From assembly GCA_025464045.1 (NCBI GenBank), contig JAODBQ010000066.1, positions 1-9,045 of the forward strand: DNA of 9,045 bases, read 5' to 3'. This stretch comes from Ilumatobacteraceae bacterium. Lineage in GTDB: Bacteria; Actinomycetota; Acidimicrobiia; Acidimicrobiales; Ilumatobacteraceae. The first letter of the stretch is position 1; every line of letters starts with the position of its first letter. The translations under genes and the position numbers were made by a program. The notes beneath the pieces were generated by a model that saw nothing but the letters and a program-made list of their open reading frames with translations, was not told where the DNA came from and searched no databases. Below, one piece after another: positions 1 through 5,988 of the stretch.

Positions 1-457
1 CACTCCCGGTCGCACCCCACGCAGGTGACGGTGACAAGCGGGCAGAGCGGATCGAGTGTCCTCGAACGACACCACGACGAGCACGAAGCACGCGTCATCG
101 AACGCCGGGCCGAAGACAGCAGCGAGCGAGTCCGATCGGCGGCCTGCTGACGCTTTCAGCGCGTCCTCGAACGCCAATGGGTTGACGCCCATGGGACAGC
201 GCCCACGTGCCGGTCCGATGGCGCCGCTCCTCGTCTGGACCTCATCCGTCGGGCTCGTCGATTTCGCAGCGCAGCAGCGGCGCGGCGACGAGCGCGAGCA
301 GAACACGTCGGTACTCACCGACGAGATCCAGGTCGGCATTCCTGTAGTCGCAATGCCACACGCTCCGCCCGCCCTTCACGGCAGGTCGCCGTCGTCCGGG
401 AGAACGGCAGGCAACTTGGCCGCTGAACCCGCTTCACGTCTGCGATCATGCTCATCC
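1..457. other. Left flank without a certain gene
   Basis: I recognise no protein family here on either strand. The plus frame of the HNH gene stays open leftward to a GTG at 56, with further possible starts at 191 (ATG) and 353 (ATG), but its product in this stretch is low-complexity and unlike HNH proteins. On the minus strand a frame starting with ATG at 192 runs off the left edge (reading AFEDA, PAFDDA and FEDT along the way), and a separate small frame lies at 242-379. Copies of a short motif (GCGTC-A/C-TCGAACGCC) occur at 92-109 and 161-175. Open frames on both strands are expected in such G+C-rich DNA, so none is strong evidence of a gene. Confidence 0.4.
242..379 (-). CDS. Possible small hypothetical protein (45 aa)
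   Basis: This short minus-strand frame starts with GTG at 379 and stops with TGA at 242-244. The product contains VWHCDYRNADLDLVGEYRR followed by a leucine/alanine-rich stretch and ends CEIDEPDG. It looks more protein-like than the overlapping plus-strand frame: about four fifths of its codons end in G or C, and it mixes aromatic, acidic and hydrophobic residues. I do not recognise a family and see no clear ribosome binding site. The frame is open for some codons upstream of the GTG, so this could be the tail of a larger or decayed gene rather than a complete one. Confidence 0.22.
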   Translation of the reverse strand: MKGGRSVWHCDYRNADLDLVGEYRRVLLALVAAPLLRCEIDEPDG

Positions 458-1345
458 GTGAGCACAAGGTGGTTCGACGAGGGGTGTGCCGCCCTTCGCC
501 GCGTGCGACCCGAGGCTCCGCCCGAGATCTACGTATGCCCACCGTGCGTCGACGGCTGGGGCGTCGATGCGCTCGACACCCGGCTACTCACGCTGGAGCA
601 CGTCCCGGCCGGCAAGGCCCATGGCAAGGAGCTCGTGCTGACGTGCAAGCCGTGCAACAACACCGACGGCTCGCGGCTCGACAAGCCGGCGGTCCGCCAG
701 CACAAGATGATGCGATTCCTCGCCCGTCACCCCAACGTGAAGATCCGGGCGGACCTGCTCGGGGCGGACGGCTTCGTGCATCGGGGCGAGGCGTGGTGGA
801 CAGCTGACGGGCACCTCCACCACTCCGGGATTCCCCAGCAGAACGGTCACCATCCTCGAGGCGTGGACGACTACGCCGACGCGATGAACTCCGGTGAGAT
901 CCGAATCGCACTGCACTTCGACGTCGGCGACGAACGCCTTGCTGCGATCGCCAGCCTCCGAGCCGCGTACCTCGCTGCATTCGCGGTCTGGGGCTACACG
1001 TACATCCTGCGCCCCGAGCTGGACTCCGTCCGGGAAATGATCCGGACCCCCGACGACGGTCGGCCGGTGGCCGTGTCCCGCTATGACAACGGCACGGGCA
1101 CCGGCACCATCTTCGACTTGATCGGCACCAGGCAGATCGGGTTCGTCGTTGACGGTCCGGACTGGGCCGTCGGCAACGTACTCGTCAACATCGACCACTA
1201 CGGCATCTTCCTCCCGGGCTTCGGCGAGTCGCCCGCCAAGCTCGCCGCACACCTGAGCAACGCCCGACCAGCAGGCGCGATGCGGATGCGCCAGTGGGAA
1301 TGGCCCACGCAGCCGCGCTACGAGATCGACTGGTGGGGCGCCTAA
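458..1345 (+). CDS. HNH endonuclease-like protein (HNH_5 type)
   Basis: Predicted HNH-family nuclease of 295 residues from a GTG at 458. Seen: a zinc-knuckle pair CPPC (C27, C30), then TLEHVP with the E-H pair at 47-48, then LTCKPCNN (C63, C66, N67, N68). This is the Cys-x2-Cys / EH-V/I-P / Cys-x2-Cys-Asn layout of HNH_5-type domains, where the central His and distal Asn belong to the beta-beta-alpha-metal active site. The rest (about residues 85-295) has no domain I can name; it includes a hydrophobic helix near 168-184 and a Trp-rich end (WEWP, DWWGA). The frame is open back to GTG 56, but the upstream product is low-complexity, so I prefer 458 because the HNH-like sequence begins just after it. 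No Shine-Dalgarno supports either start. It stands alone, facing the minus-strand nitroreductase. Such single HNH proteins are frequent in phages and islands; its substrate is unknown. Confidence 0.72.
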   Translation: MSTRWFDEGCAALRRVRPEAPPEIYVCPPCVDGWGVDALDTRLLTLEHVPAGKAHGKELVLTCKPCNNTDGSRLDKPAVRQHKMMRFLARHPNVKIRADLLGADGFVHRGEAWWTADGHLHHSGIPQQNGHHPRGVDDYADAMNSGEIRIALHFDVGDERLAAIASLRAAYLAAFAVWGYTYILRPELDSVREMIRTPDDGRPVAVSRYDNGTGTGTIFDLIGTRQIGFVVDGPDWAVGNVLVNIDHYGIFLPGFGESPAKLAAHLSNARPAGAMRMRQWEWPTQPRYEIDWWGA

Positions 1346-1635
1346 AGACCTTGCGTCAACCGCCGACCGCTTCGGTCTGGGCGCCACGTCCCGGCCGAGG
1401 CGAGGGCGCCGGCGTGTGAACCTGTGAGAAGAGACTGCGACGCACGCGCCCGGCTGCGAGCCGTAGACAGACCATGTCAGATAATCACGGCTACCTCGCC
1501 GCGACGATGCGTCGCGAAACGCCGGCGGCCGGGCGCGAAGCGATCAGGCGCACCGAGGTGGGTCGAGGCTGACCCGACGACCATCGGGATGGTTTGGCGT
1601 CCACTGGTCGTGGGCGGTTTGGGGTGGGCGACCTG
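1346..1635. other. Intergenic region between convergent genes
   Basis: This gap separates the plus-strand HNH gene from the 3' end of the minus-strand nitroreductase. I see no coding sequence that resembles a protein family. It holds a weak hairpin just after the HNH stop (GACC, loop GCTTC, GGTC, about 1367-1379) and the perfect inverted repeat at 1500-1516. Neither is followed by a T-tract on either strand, so rho-independent termination is not demonstrated. Confidence 0.4.
1500..1516. repeat. Perfect 7-bp inverted repeat, 3-nt loop
   Basis: CGCGACG, loop ATG, CGTCGCG. It lies about 120 bp beyond the 3' end of the minus-strand nitroreductase and 155 bp beyond the HNH stop. It could form a tight hairpin in RNA from either strand. 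No T-tract follows, so its role as a terminator is unproven. Confidence 0.35.
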
Positions 1636-2088
1636 TCAGGCGGAGTTGGCTGGCGACAGGCGCACGACCGGAATCTGCCGGTCGGTGCGTGCCTGATATC
1701 CGGCGTAGCCGGCGTAGGAGCGAACCGCTTGTTGCCAGAGACGATCGCGCTCCTGATCGGCGACGGTCTCGGCGCGTACCCGCAAGCGGTGGGCGCCGAC
1801 GTGCACTTCGGCATCGGGATCGGCCTGGAGATTGAGGTACCAGTCGGGGTCGTGCGCCGACCCTCCATCTGAAGCGATCACAACGTAACTGTCGCCGTCC
1901 TTGGTGTACGACAATGGTGTCGCGCGCGACTGGCCCGTGCGGCGACCGGTGGTGTGCAGGACGAGGAACCGACCAAACGGCGTCGTGGACACGAGCGGGC
2001 GCAGCGGGGATCCCAGCAGCATGCGGTGGGCACGGGTGACCGCTTTCTGCAGCTCAACCAACATCCGAGCAGGCGATGGAACGTCCAT
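1636..2088 (-). CDS. Nitroreductase/deazaflavin (F420)-dependent oxidoreductase, Ddn family
   Basis: Protein of 150 residues, the usual length for the DUF385/Ddn family of split-barrel enzymes that use reduced F420 to reduce nitro compounds, quinones or other small molecules. The family signature is clear: HTTGRRTGQSRATPL (45-59), VVIASDGG (69-76), PDWYLNLQADP (81-91) and the C-terminal IPVVRL (139-144). In the family the Gly-Arg-x-Ser/Thr-Gly segment and the N-G-G/D-G-G loop contact the cofactor. The ATG at 2088 is supported by AAAGGGG seven bases upstream. It lies on the same strand as, and 206 bp downstream of, the GNAT gene, so co-transcription is possible but the gap is wide. No signal peptide is seen and a cytosolic or membrane-peripheral enzyme is expected. 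Substrate cannot be predicted. Confidence 0.9.
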   Translation of the reverse strand: MDVPSPARMLVELQKAVTRAHRMLLGSPLRPLVSTTPFGRFLVLHTTGRRTGQSRATPLSYTKDGDSYVVIASDGGSAHDPDWYLNLQADPDAEVHVGAHRLRVRAETVADQERDRLWQQAVRSYAGYAGYQARTDRQIPVVRLSPANSA

Positions 2089-2095
2089 GTCGTGA

Positions 2096-2102
2096 CCCCT
2101 TT
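2096..2102 (-). promoter_or_regulatory. Ribosome binding site of the Ddn-family gene
   Basis: The minus strand reads AAAGGGG seven bases before the ATG at 2088. This good Shine-Dalgarno match fixes the start over the internal ATG at codon 9. Confidence 0.6.
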
Positions 2103-2294
2103 CAGCCTCGATGCGGCGTCATCACACGTCGCGTCGCGGATGGTAGCCAGCGCCGGCTACTACCCGGCTTCGGTACTCTGAGGCGCCCTCACCACAACCT
2201 GCGGGATCATGCGCCCGCGACCAGACAAGTCGGCGTCCTCGACCATCGACAGGAAGACGCTCGGCAAGGCATCATCGAACGCCGGTGGGCGGCG

Positions 2295-2759
2295 CTACGG
2301 ACTGTCGTGATGGGTGAACTCCACGGCGTAGACGGTGGAAGTTGGGAACTGCGACATGTTCCGGCTCGGAATGAACTGGGCGCCAGCTGCTTGAGCTACT
2401 CGAACGGAGGCGTGGTTGTGCCGGTCGATCACGAGAAGCCCGCGGCGCAGACCCGGCTCGTCCAGCTCGGCGGCCAGAACGCGCACCGCTCGAGTCGCGT
2501 ACCCCTTGCCGCGGTGGGTTGGGAAGATCGAGTAGCCGATGTTGGCCTCGCCGCAATGGAGCCACTCCGGGCTGGAATCAGCGTCGATCCAACCGACCAC
2601 CTGTCCGTTGACCTCGATGCATGCTGTCGGCGAAGGGTCGGGAGAGCTGGGCCCGAGCCAGCGCTCGCATTCCGCGTCGTGTTCGTCGACGATGAGCTGT
2701 CTGTCACCCGACGCGAAAGGCCGCAACGTGACGAGGCCGTCGCAGGCAGGAAACACCAT
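2295..2759 (-). CDS. GNAT family N-acetyltransferase
   Basis: Predicted acetyl-CoA-dependent N-acetyltransferase of 154 residues, typical for a single GNAT domain. Residues 8-15 (GLVTLRPF) form the first strand common in RimJ/RimL-like members. VNGQVVGWID (50-59) and ANIGYSIFP (72-80) are the central strands. THRGKGYATRAVRVL (81-95) carries the R/Q-x-x-G-x-G/A pyrophosphate-binding motif (RGKGYA). NHASVRVAQAAGAQFI (115-130) matches the Asn-x-x-Ser and following helix that close the acetyl-CoA site. The frame is open upstream to TTG 3107, but that extension is Arg/Ser-rich and unlike GNATs, so ATG 2759 is chosen; the Shine-Dalgarno is weak. It may be co-transcribed with the downstream nitroreductase and is divergent from the recombinase locus. 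Substrate unknown. Confidence 0.88.
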   Translation of the reverse strand: MVFPACDGLVTLRPFASGDRQLIVDEHDAECERWLGPSSPDPSPTACIEVNGQVVGWIDADSSPEWLHCGEANIGYSIFPTHRGKGYATRAVRVLAAELDEPGLRRGLLVIDRHNHASVRVAQAAGAQFIPSRNMSQFPTSTVYAVEFTHHDSP

Positions 2760-2963
2760 GGCACAAGATTGGCCCCGACGCGTCCGAGAATCGCAGTGCA
2801 TAACGCAGCGCGAGCGCGCCCGAGATCGCCGGCTCGCTGCGTGCGCGCCAGACCCGCGCGCTTCCTGTGGCTTGGTGACGCTGTCGTTCGCCTCCGGCTG
2901 TCTGTTCGACGCTGCGCGAGACGTAGCGACAAGCGACTGTCTCGCGCGAGGGGGTGACGACTC
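2760..2963. other. Divergent intergenic region, GNAT versus recombinase locus
   Basis: This stretch must hold the promoter of the minus-strand GNAT gene and probably that of the plus-strand locus. It is rich in CGCG and GCGC runs and I cannot point to a convincing -35/-10 pair. Open frames on both strands here are Arg/Ser-rich and look like shadows. Confidence 0.35.
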
Positions 2964-3110
2964 ATGACTAGCGCGCAGCCCGATCCACTTCACGATGTTC
3001 CTGCGCTGGTTGGGACGGTGATCGAGGCAAGCGGGAGGGTGTGCTGGCGGAACGTTGGAATCGTCACCGTTCCCGCCACCAGTGAGATGGGAGGACCAAC
3101 CGGTCATTGA
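2964..3110 (+). CDS. Possible small ORF (48 aa) overlapping the recombinase start
   Basis: ATG at 2964 is preceded by GAGGGGG (2948-2954) at a distance of nine bases, a better start signal than any available to the recombinase. The product contains PALVGTVIEASGRVCWRNV and ends MGGPTGH at TGA 3108-3110. I do not recognise it. It overlaps the 5' part of the recombinase frame (from 3055). It could be a short leader peptide translated ahead of the recombinase, or the true 5' end of that gene separated by another indel, or chance. About two thirds of its codons end in G or C, lower than in neighbouring genes. Confidence 0.25.
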   Translation: MTSAQPDPLHDVPALVGTVIEASGRVCWRNVGIVTVPATSEMGGPTGH

Positions 3111-3166
3111 CGACGCCGAACTCGCCGCCGCAGCGTTCCTCGCCCGCTACAGGAGCCGCACCCCTC
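3055..3166 (+). pseudogene. Out-of-frame N-terminus of the tyrosine recombinase
   Basis: In this frame the translation from TTG 3055 (or GTG 3082) includes IDDAELAAAAFLARYRSRT, which is the expected start of a core-binding domain. The next expected residues, LDSYRADLREFFQWA, occur in the frame of the downstream ORF instead. Removing one C from the CCCC run at 3161-3164 would join them as RYRSRT-LDSYRADL. This is therefore the 5' end of the recombinase, separated by a +1 change. It is either a real mutation or a homopolymer error. An upstream in-frame stop lies at 3019-3021, so the gene cannot start earlier in this frame. Confidence 0.7.
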
Positions 3167-4195
3167 GACTCGTACCGTGCCGATCTACGCGAGTTCTTCC
3201 AATGGGCCCACGACGTCGGCGTCGCCCCACTGGACGCGACACGCGCCCACATCGAGCTGTACCGGACCTGGTTCGACGATCGCGGGCTCGCCCCCTCGAC
3301 GATCGACCGGCGGTTGTCGACCGTGTGCGGCTACTACCGGTTCGCGCACATCGACGGTCGGATCACAGCGAACCCCGCGCAGTACGTGCGCCGCCCACGT
3401 GTCCACCCGACCGCCCAGCGCGGGATGGACCGCGGTGAGCTGGCCAGCTTCTTGTACGCCGCGGAGCGAACCTCACCAATGCACGCCGCGCTCGCCGTGC
3501 TGTTGGGGTTGAACGGGTTGCGGGTCAGCGAAGCGTGCGGGGCGAACATCGACGACCTCGGCTTCGAACGCGGCCACCGCACCCTGCAGATCATCGGCAA
3601 AGGCAACAAGCCCGCCGGGATCCCGCTCGTGCCGCGCACGGCTCGCACGATCGACTTGGCCATCGCCGAACGTGGCGTCGGGCGCGACGACGACGGCCGA
3701 GCCGCTGAGTACAGCCAGTCCGGCTACTGGCTAGGGGCGGCCGGCTACTTGATGCTGGTCGACCAGCTCAGCACGATGCTTGAGGGCGGCATCGAGGCTT
3801 TGCTTACCTCCGAGCTCGGCGGACTCACCGCGGAGGAGGCTGGTGCGATCTGTGGCCTACGCAACGCCTTCCTCCACAGCTACGGCCTCTCGAACGATCC
3901 GACGAAGATGCAGCCCCACTGCCGAAAACTGCTGCGCCACGTGTTCCGGTTGCAGGCCGGCACCGATCGCCTCGTCGACGTAGGTGATCGGACTGACGTG
4001 CTCAGCAAACGGCTCGCGGACCGGCCCCCCACGTTCGTCGATCTCCGGCGTCTCGGTGATCTGGTCGAGGGCATCGTCGCCTCGGTCCGGGAGCGGCATC
4101 TGGCGCGCAGGAATCTGAACTGGCTGATGAACGAGGTCGACGAGTTCGTCGGTCAGTGCATCTTCACGCATCTTGTTCCAGTCGAAGAGAGCTGA
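3107..4195 (+). CDS. Tyrosine recombinase (truncated) fused to a HEPN-like C-terminal domain
   Basis: One open frame of 362 residues made of two unrelated halves. Residues 20-95 are a SAM-like core-binding domain (LDSYRADLREFFQWAHDVG; STIDRRLSTVCGYYRF). Residues 105-188 begin a tyrosine recombinase catalytic domain with the active Arg in LNGLRVSEA (R139) and the beta-hairpin Lys in IIGKGNKPAGIPL (K165). The expected HxxR, H/W and Tyr never follow. From about residue 200 the sequence changes to an all-helical domain with LRNAFLHSYGL (251-261), matching the HEPN R-x4-H motif (R252, N253, H257), then a charged helical tail with ARRNLNWLMNEV. The recombinase half should not cut DNA; the HEPN half could be an RNase domain. 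TTG 3107 is only the first in-frame start after a frameshift near 3161-3164; the native N-terminus is in another frame. The chimera may be a deletion or insertion junction rather than a designed fusion. Confidence 0.75.
   Translation: MTTPNSPPQRSSPATGAAPLDSYRADLREFFQWAHDVGVAPLDATRAHIELYRTWFDDRGLAPSTIDRRLSTVCGYYRFAHIDGRITANPAQYVRRPRVHPTAQRGMDRGELASFLYAAERTSPMHAALAVLLGLNGLRVSEACGANIDDLGFERGHRTLQIIGKGNKPAGIPLVPRTARTIDLAIAERGVGRDDDGRAAEYSQSGYWLGAAGYLMLVDQLSTMLEGGIEALLTSELGGLTAEEAGAICGLRNAFLHSYGLSNDPTKMQPHCRKLLRHVFRLQAGTDRLVDVGDRTDVLSKRLADRPPTFVDLRRLGDLVEGIVASVRERHLARRNLNWLMNEVDEFVGQCIFTHLVPVEES
3707..4192 (+). other. HEPN-like domain portion of the chimeric ORF
   Basis: Residues 201-362 contain no recombinase motif. 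A hydrophobic helix (GYWLGAAGYLMLVDQLSTML, 206-225) is followed by a helix ending in the RNAFLH motif (R252 to H257) and then by amphipathic helices. In HEPN proteins the Arg and His, with a polar residue after the Arg, form a metal-independent RNase site at a dimer interface, or act as a toxin or defence effector. No start codon is present close to the junction (nearest candidates TTG 3656 and ATG 3752), which suggests that the original start of this gene was lost when it joined the recombinase. Confidence 0.55.
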
Positions 4196-4369
4196 ACCCG
4201 TCGATGGTGCCAGCGGCCTTGAGCAGGCCGCGCGTGGCGAACCAGGGTGGCCGAGCGGGGTTCGACGCAGGTGCAGGTGTCGCTCTCGCGCACAGAATCA
4301 ACCGTGGGGTGAACGTGATGTCCAGCGGGCCGCTCGTGGACTTCGGCAGGCGACTCCTCGGCTGGTCGC

Positions 4370-4399
4370 TCGGGCGACGGCGGCCATGCCGTCGCCCGA
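4370..4399. repeat. Perfect 12-bp inverted repeat, 6-nt loop
   Basis: TCGGGCGACGGC, loop GGCCAT, GCCGTCGCCCGA. It is the strongest hairpin I found in the window, about 175 bp after the chimeric gene's stop and 240 bp before the NERD start. There is no following T-tract on either strand. It may be a G+C-rich terminator of the actinobacterial type, a protein-binding palindrome, or a foldable site left by a mobile element. Confidence 0.6.
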
Positions 4400-4626
4400 C
4401 GTGATCCACCCGGACCTTTACCGGTGCGCGAATTTGTCGGATCGAGCCTGTCCGAATAACCCGTCCGATCGGCGTGCGACACGCGTCCTCGACCGCCGGG
4501 TCGCGGATCCGTCGATGGCTGGTTCAGGGTCGGGCGTAGGCGCTACCCAGCGTTTCTGACCGACAGGGGCAGGAGCAGCCGGTGGCGCCCGATCCTCGAC
4601 TCCAGATTGACGTCTACTGAGCCGAT

Positions 4627-4630
4627 GAGG
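4627..4630 (+). promoter_or_regulatory. Ribosome binding site of the NERD gene
   Basis: GAGG five bases before GTG 4636 supports that start codon. Confidence 0.45.
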
Positions 4631-4635
4631 TAGCT

Positions 4636-5547
4636 GTGGCGGAGCTTGTCGAGACGCGTTGGCGACGGTACGGCAAGGACCGGGTGTACCTGAAGACACG
4701 CGACGGCTCCGATGTCGGCTACGTCGACCTCGTCTCCGGGACCGTCGTCGCCCAGGCATCCGAGTGGGAGCCAGAACTGCGCGATTGCCTGCGCCGATGG
4801 TCCACGACCATCGAGCAACCCCTGGCGGCGTCCAACACCGAATCGACCTCACCGGATCATCAGGATCCAGCGCCCGAGCTGACGGAGCGAACGGGGCTCT
4901 CGTTGGACGTGAACAATGATCTGGACCTCGCTGCGACCGTGGCAGGAGCAGCGGCCCGAGCGAAACGCAACGAGGTCAACGCTCGAGCACCGGTGGTCAA
5001 CCTGGTCGCGCGAGTGCTGGGTGTCAAGACTGAAGAACGCAATTGGCGCGTCGGCGCTCACGGTGAAGAACAGGTCGGACGAGAACTGGCCAAACTCGAC
5101 ACGGAGTGGCGGGTGCTCCACTCCGTGGAGGTGGGCGACAACGGCAGCGATATCGACCACGTCGTGATCGGACCACCCGGCGTGCTCACGCTCAACGTCA
5201 AGCATCACCCGCGTGGCAAGGCATGGATCGCCGAGCGGGTCGTGATGGTCAACGGCCACAAGACCGACTACCTTCGAAACTCCCGATTCGAAGCCCGACG
5301 CAGCATGCAACTCCTCAGCGCCGCCTCCGGCCAACCGGTCGCCGTCGCTGCTGCGATCGTGTTCGTCGGCCTCGACGAGCTCACGATCAAGCAGATGCCC
5401 GAGGAGATCCACATCACCACCAAGCGACGGCTGCTCGCCTGGCTACGGTCACTGCCCGTCACAACCAGCCAAAGCCAGGTCGACGACCTCCACGCCCTCG
5501 CCCGGCGCAGAGCTACCTGGACCCAGAGCACGAACCCAAGCCGGTGA
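4636..5547 (+). CDS. NERD domain-containing protein
   Basis: Protein of 303 residues. The C-terminal part (about 137-250) is a nuclease-related domain (NERD), a PD-(D/E)xK-like fold. Seen: WRVGAHGEEQVGRELAKL (137-154), WRVLHSV (158-164), GSDIDHVVIGPPGVLTLN (170-187), K189 and HH (190-191), VNGHKTDYLRNSRFEA (205-220). D174, position 187 and K189 sit where the fold places Asp, Glu and Lys; position 187 is Asn, not Glu. The N-terminal 60 residues (RYGKDRVYLKTRDGSDVGYVD) form a small beta-rich module found ahead of NERD in some actinobacterial proteins, followed by a polar linker (62-95). No signal peptide or membrane segment is seen. GTG start with GAGG five bases upstream. NERD proteins occur beside mobile elements and defence genes, and as stand-alone proteins of unknown role; a nucleic-acid-related function is inferred, not shown. 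Confidence 0.86.
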   Translation: MAELVETRWRRYGKDRVYLKTRDGSDVGYVDLVSGTVVAQASEWEPELRDCLRRWSTTIEQPLAASNTESTSPDHQDPAPELTERTGLSLDVNNDLDLAATVAGAAARAKRNEVNARAPVVNLVARVLGVKTEERNWRVGAHGEEQVGRELAKLDTEWRVLHSVEVGDNGSDIDHVVIGPPGVLTLNVKHHPRGKAWIAERVVMVNGHKTDYLRNSRFEARRSMQLLSAASGQPVAVAAAIVFVGLDELTIKQMPEEIHITTKRRLLAWLRSLPVTTSQSQVDDLHALARRRATWTQSTNPSR

Positions 5548-5832
5548 TCGCGACCAACCATCAGCCCGATAGCCCCATCGGGCGGCGTCGGTCCGACGCG
5601 TCCTCCATCGCCCGGTAGCAGCTCGGACGATTTTGAGCAGGGTGTCGCGCCGCGCGCATCCGGGGCTGACTGCGAACACCGTGAGGTCCGTTCAGAATGG
5701 CCGCAGCGTCGTGCTCGTAGGGGGTACCTGCCGTATCAAGGACTCCGTTCTAGTGCGCTCAGAACACCGTCGTCTCTGCACCACCTCAGGCAATGCAAAC
5801 CCCGGCGCGGACAAGGCGAGCCGCTCGCACGC
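5548..5832. other. Intergenic region between NERD and the small minus-strand gene
   Basis: Convergent 3' ends flank this stretch. Besides the hairpin at 5564-5583 I see no gene. A plus-strand frame at 5633-5980 is open, but it runs through the small minus-strand gene and has no family resemblance. Confidence 0.4.
5564..5583 (+). terminator. Candidate terminator hairpin after the NERD gene
   Basis: GCCCGAT, loop AGCCCC, ATCGGGC: a perfect 7-bp stem starting 16 bases after the NERD stop codon. Position favours a transcript-end hairpin. It lacks a T-tract, which is common in high-G+C genomes but leaves the call uncertain. Confidence 0.45.
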
Positions 5833-5973
5833 TCATGAGGAGTTGCTGGCGAACGGATCGATGTCGCCGGAGCTGGTGAGCGCCTGCAGCACGTTCCAGT
5901 TCGCGACCATCCGCCTGACGAGTTCTCGCAGTTCGTCGACGTCGTACTCGATCCATTCCGTTGTCTCGGTCAC
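5833..5973 (-). CDS. Small hypothetical protein (46 aa)
   Basis: The frame starts with GTG at 5973 and has a strong Shine-Dalgarno (AAGAAGGG, 5981-5988, seven bases away), which argues for independent translation although the frame is open far upstream into the VOC gene. The product begins MTETTEWIEYDVDELRELV, continues RRMVANWNVLQALTSSGDI and ends DPFASNSS. It is acidic at the front with a likely amphipathic helix (about 11-32). There is no signal peptide or transmembrane segment. I do not know the family. It lies downstream of the VOC remnant on the same strand and could have been its operon partner. Confidence 0.55.
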   Translation of the reverse strand: MTETTEWIEYDVDELRELVRRMVANWNVLQALTSSGDIDPFASNSS

Positions 5974-5980
5974 GGCCTGA

Positions 5981-5988
5981 CCCTTCTT
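5981..5988 (-). promoter_or_regulatory. Ribosome binding site of the 46-aa gene
   Basis: The minus strand reads AAGAAGGG seven bases before GTG 5973. It decides the start of the small gene against a read-through from the open frame upstream. Confidence 0.5.

Larger units (their letters stand above)
4196..4635. other. 440-bp region without a recognised gene
   Basis: Frames are open on both strands: ATG 4204 to 4404 on plus; 4164-4409 and 4153-4482 on minus. None resembles a family I know and the first minus frame overlaps the end of the chimeric gene. The stretch holds a perfect 12-bp inverted repeat at 4370-4399, a relatively A/T-richer patch near 4415-4460 (ACCTTTACC, GAATTTGTC, GAATAACCC) that could contain a promoter for the NERD gene, and a copy of the short dispersed motif at 4483-4500 that continues as CGCCGGGTCGCGGATCC, identical to 6160-6176. 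Confidence 0.4.

Noticed and set aside
584..1387. Long minus-strand frame opposite the HNH gene
   Set aside because: It is the antisense shadow of the HNH coding region; the product is Val/Asp/Arg-rich and matches no family, while the plus strand has clear HNH motifs.
2076..2957. 293-codon plus frame antisense to the GNAT gene
   Set aside because: The minus strand carries a complete GNAT with the RGKGYA motif; the plus product is Arg-rich and has no family features.
4255..4275. Possible tRNA T-loop (GGGGTTCGACGC)
   Set aside because: No matching acceptor, D or anticodon arms could be folded around it.
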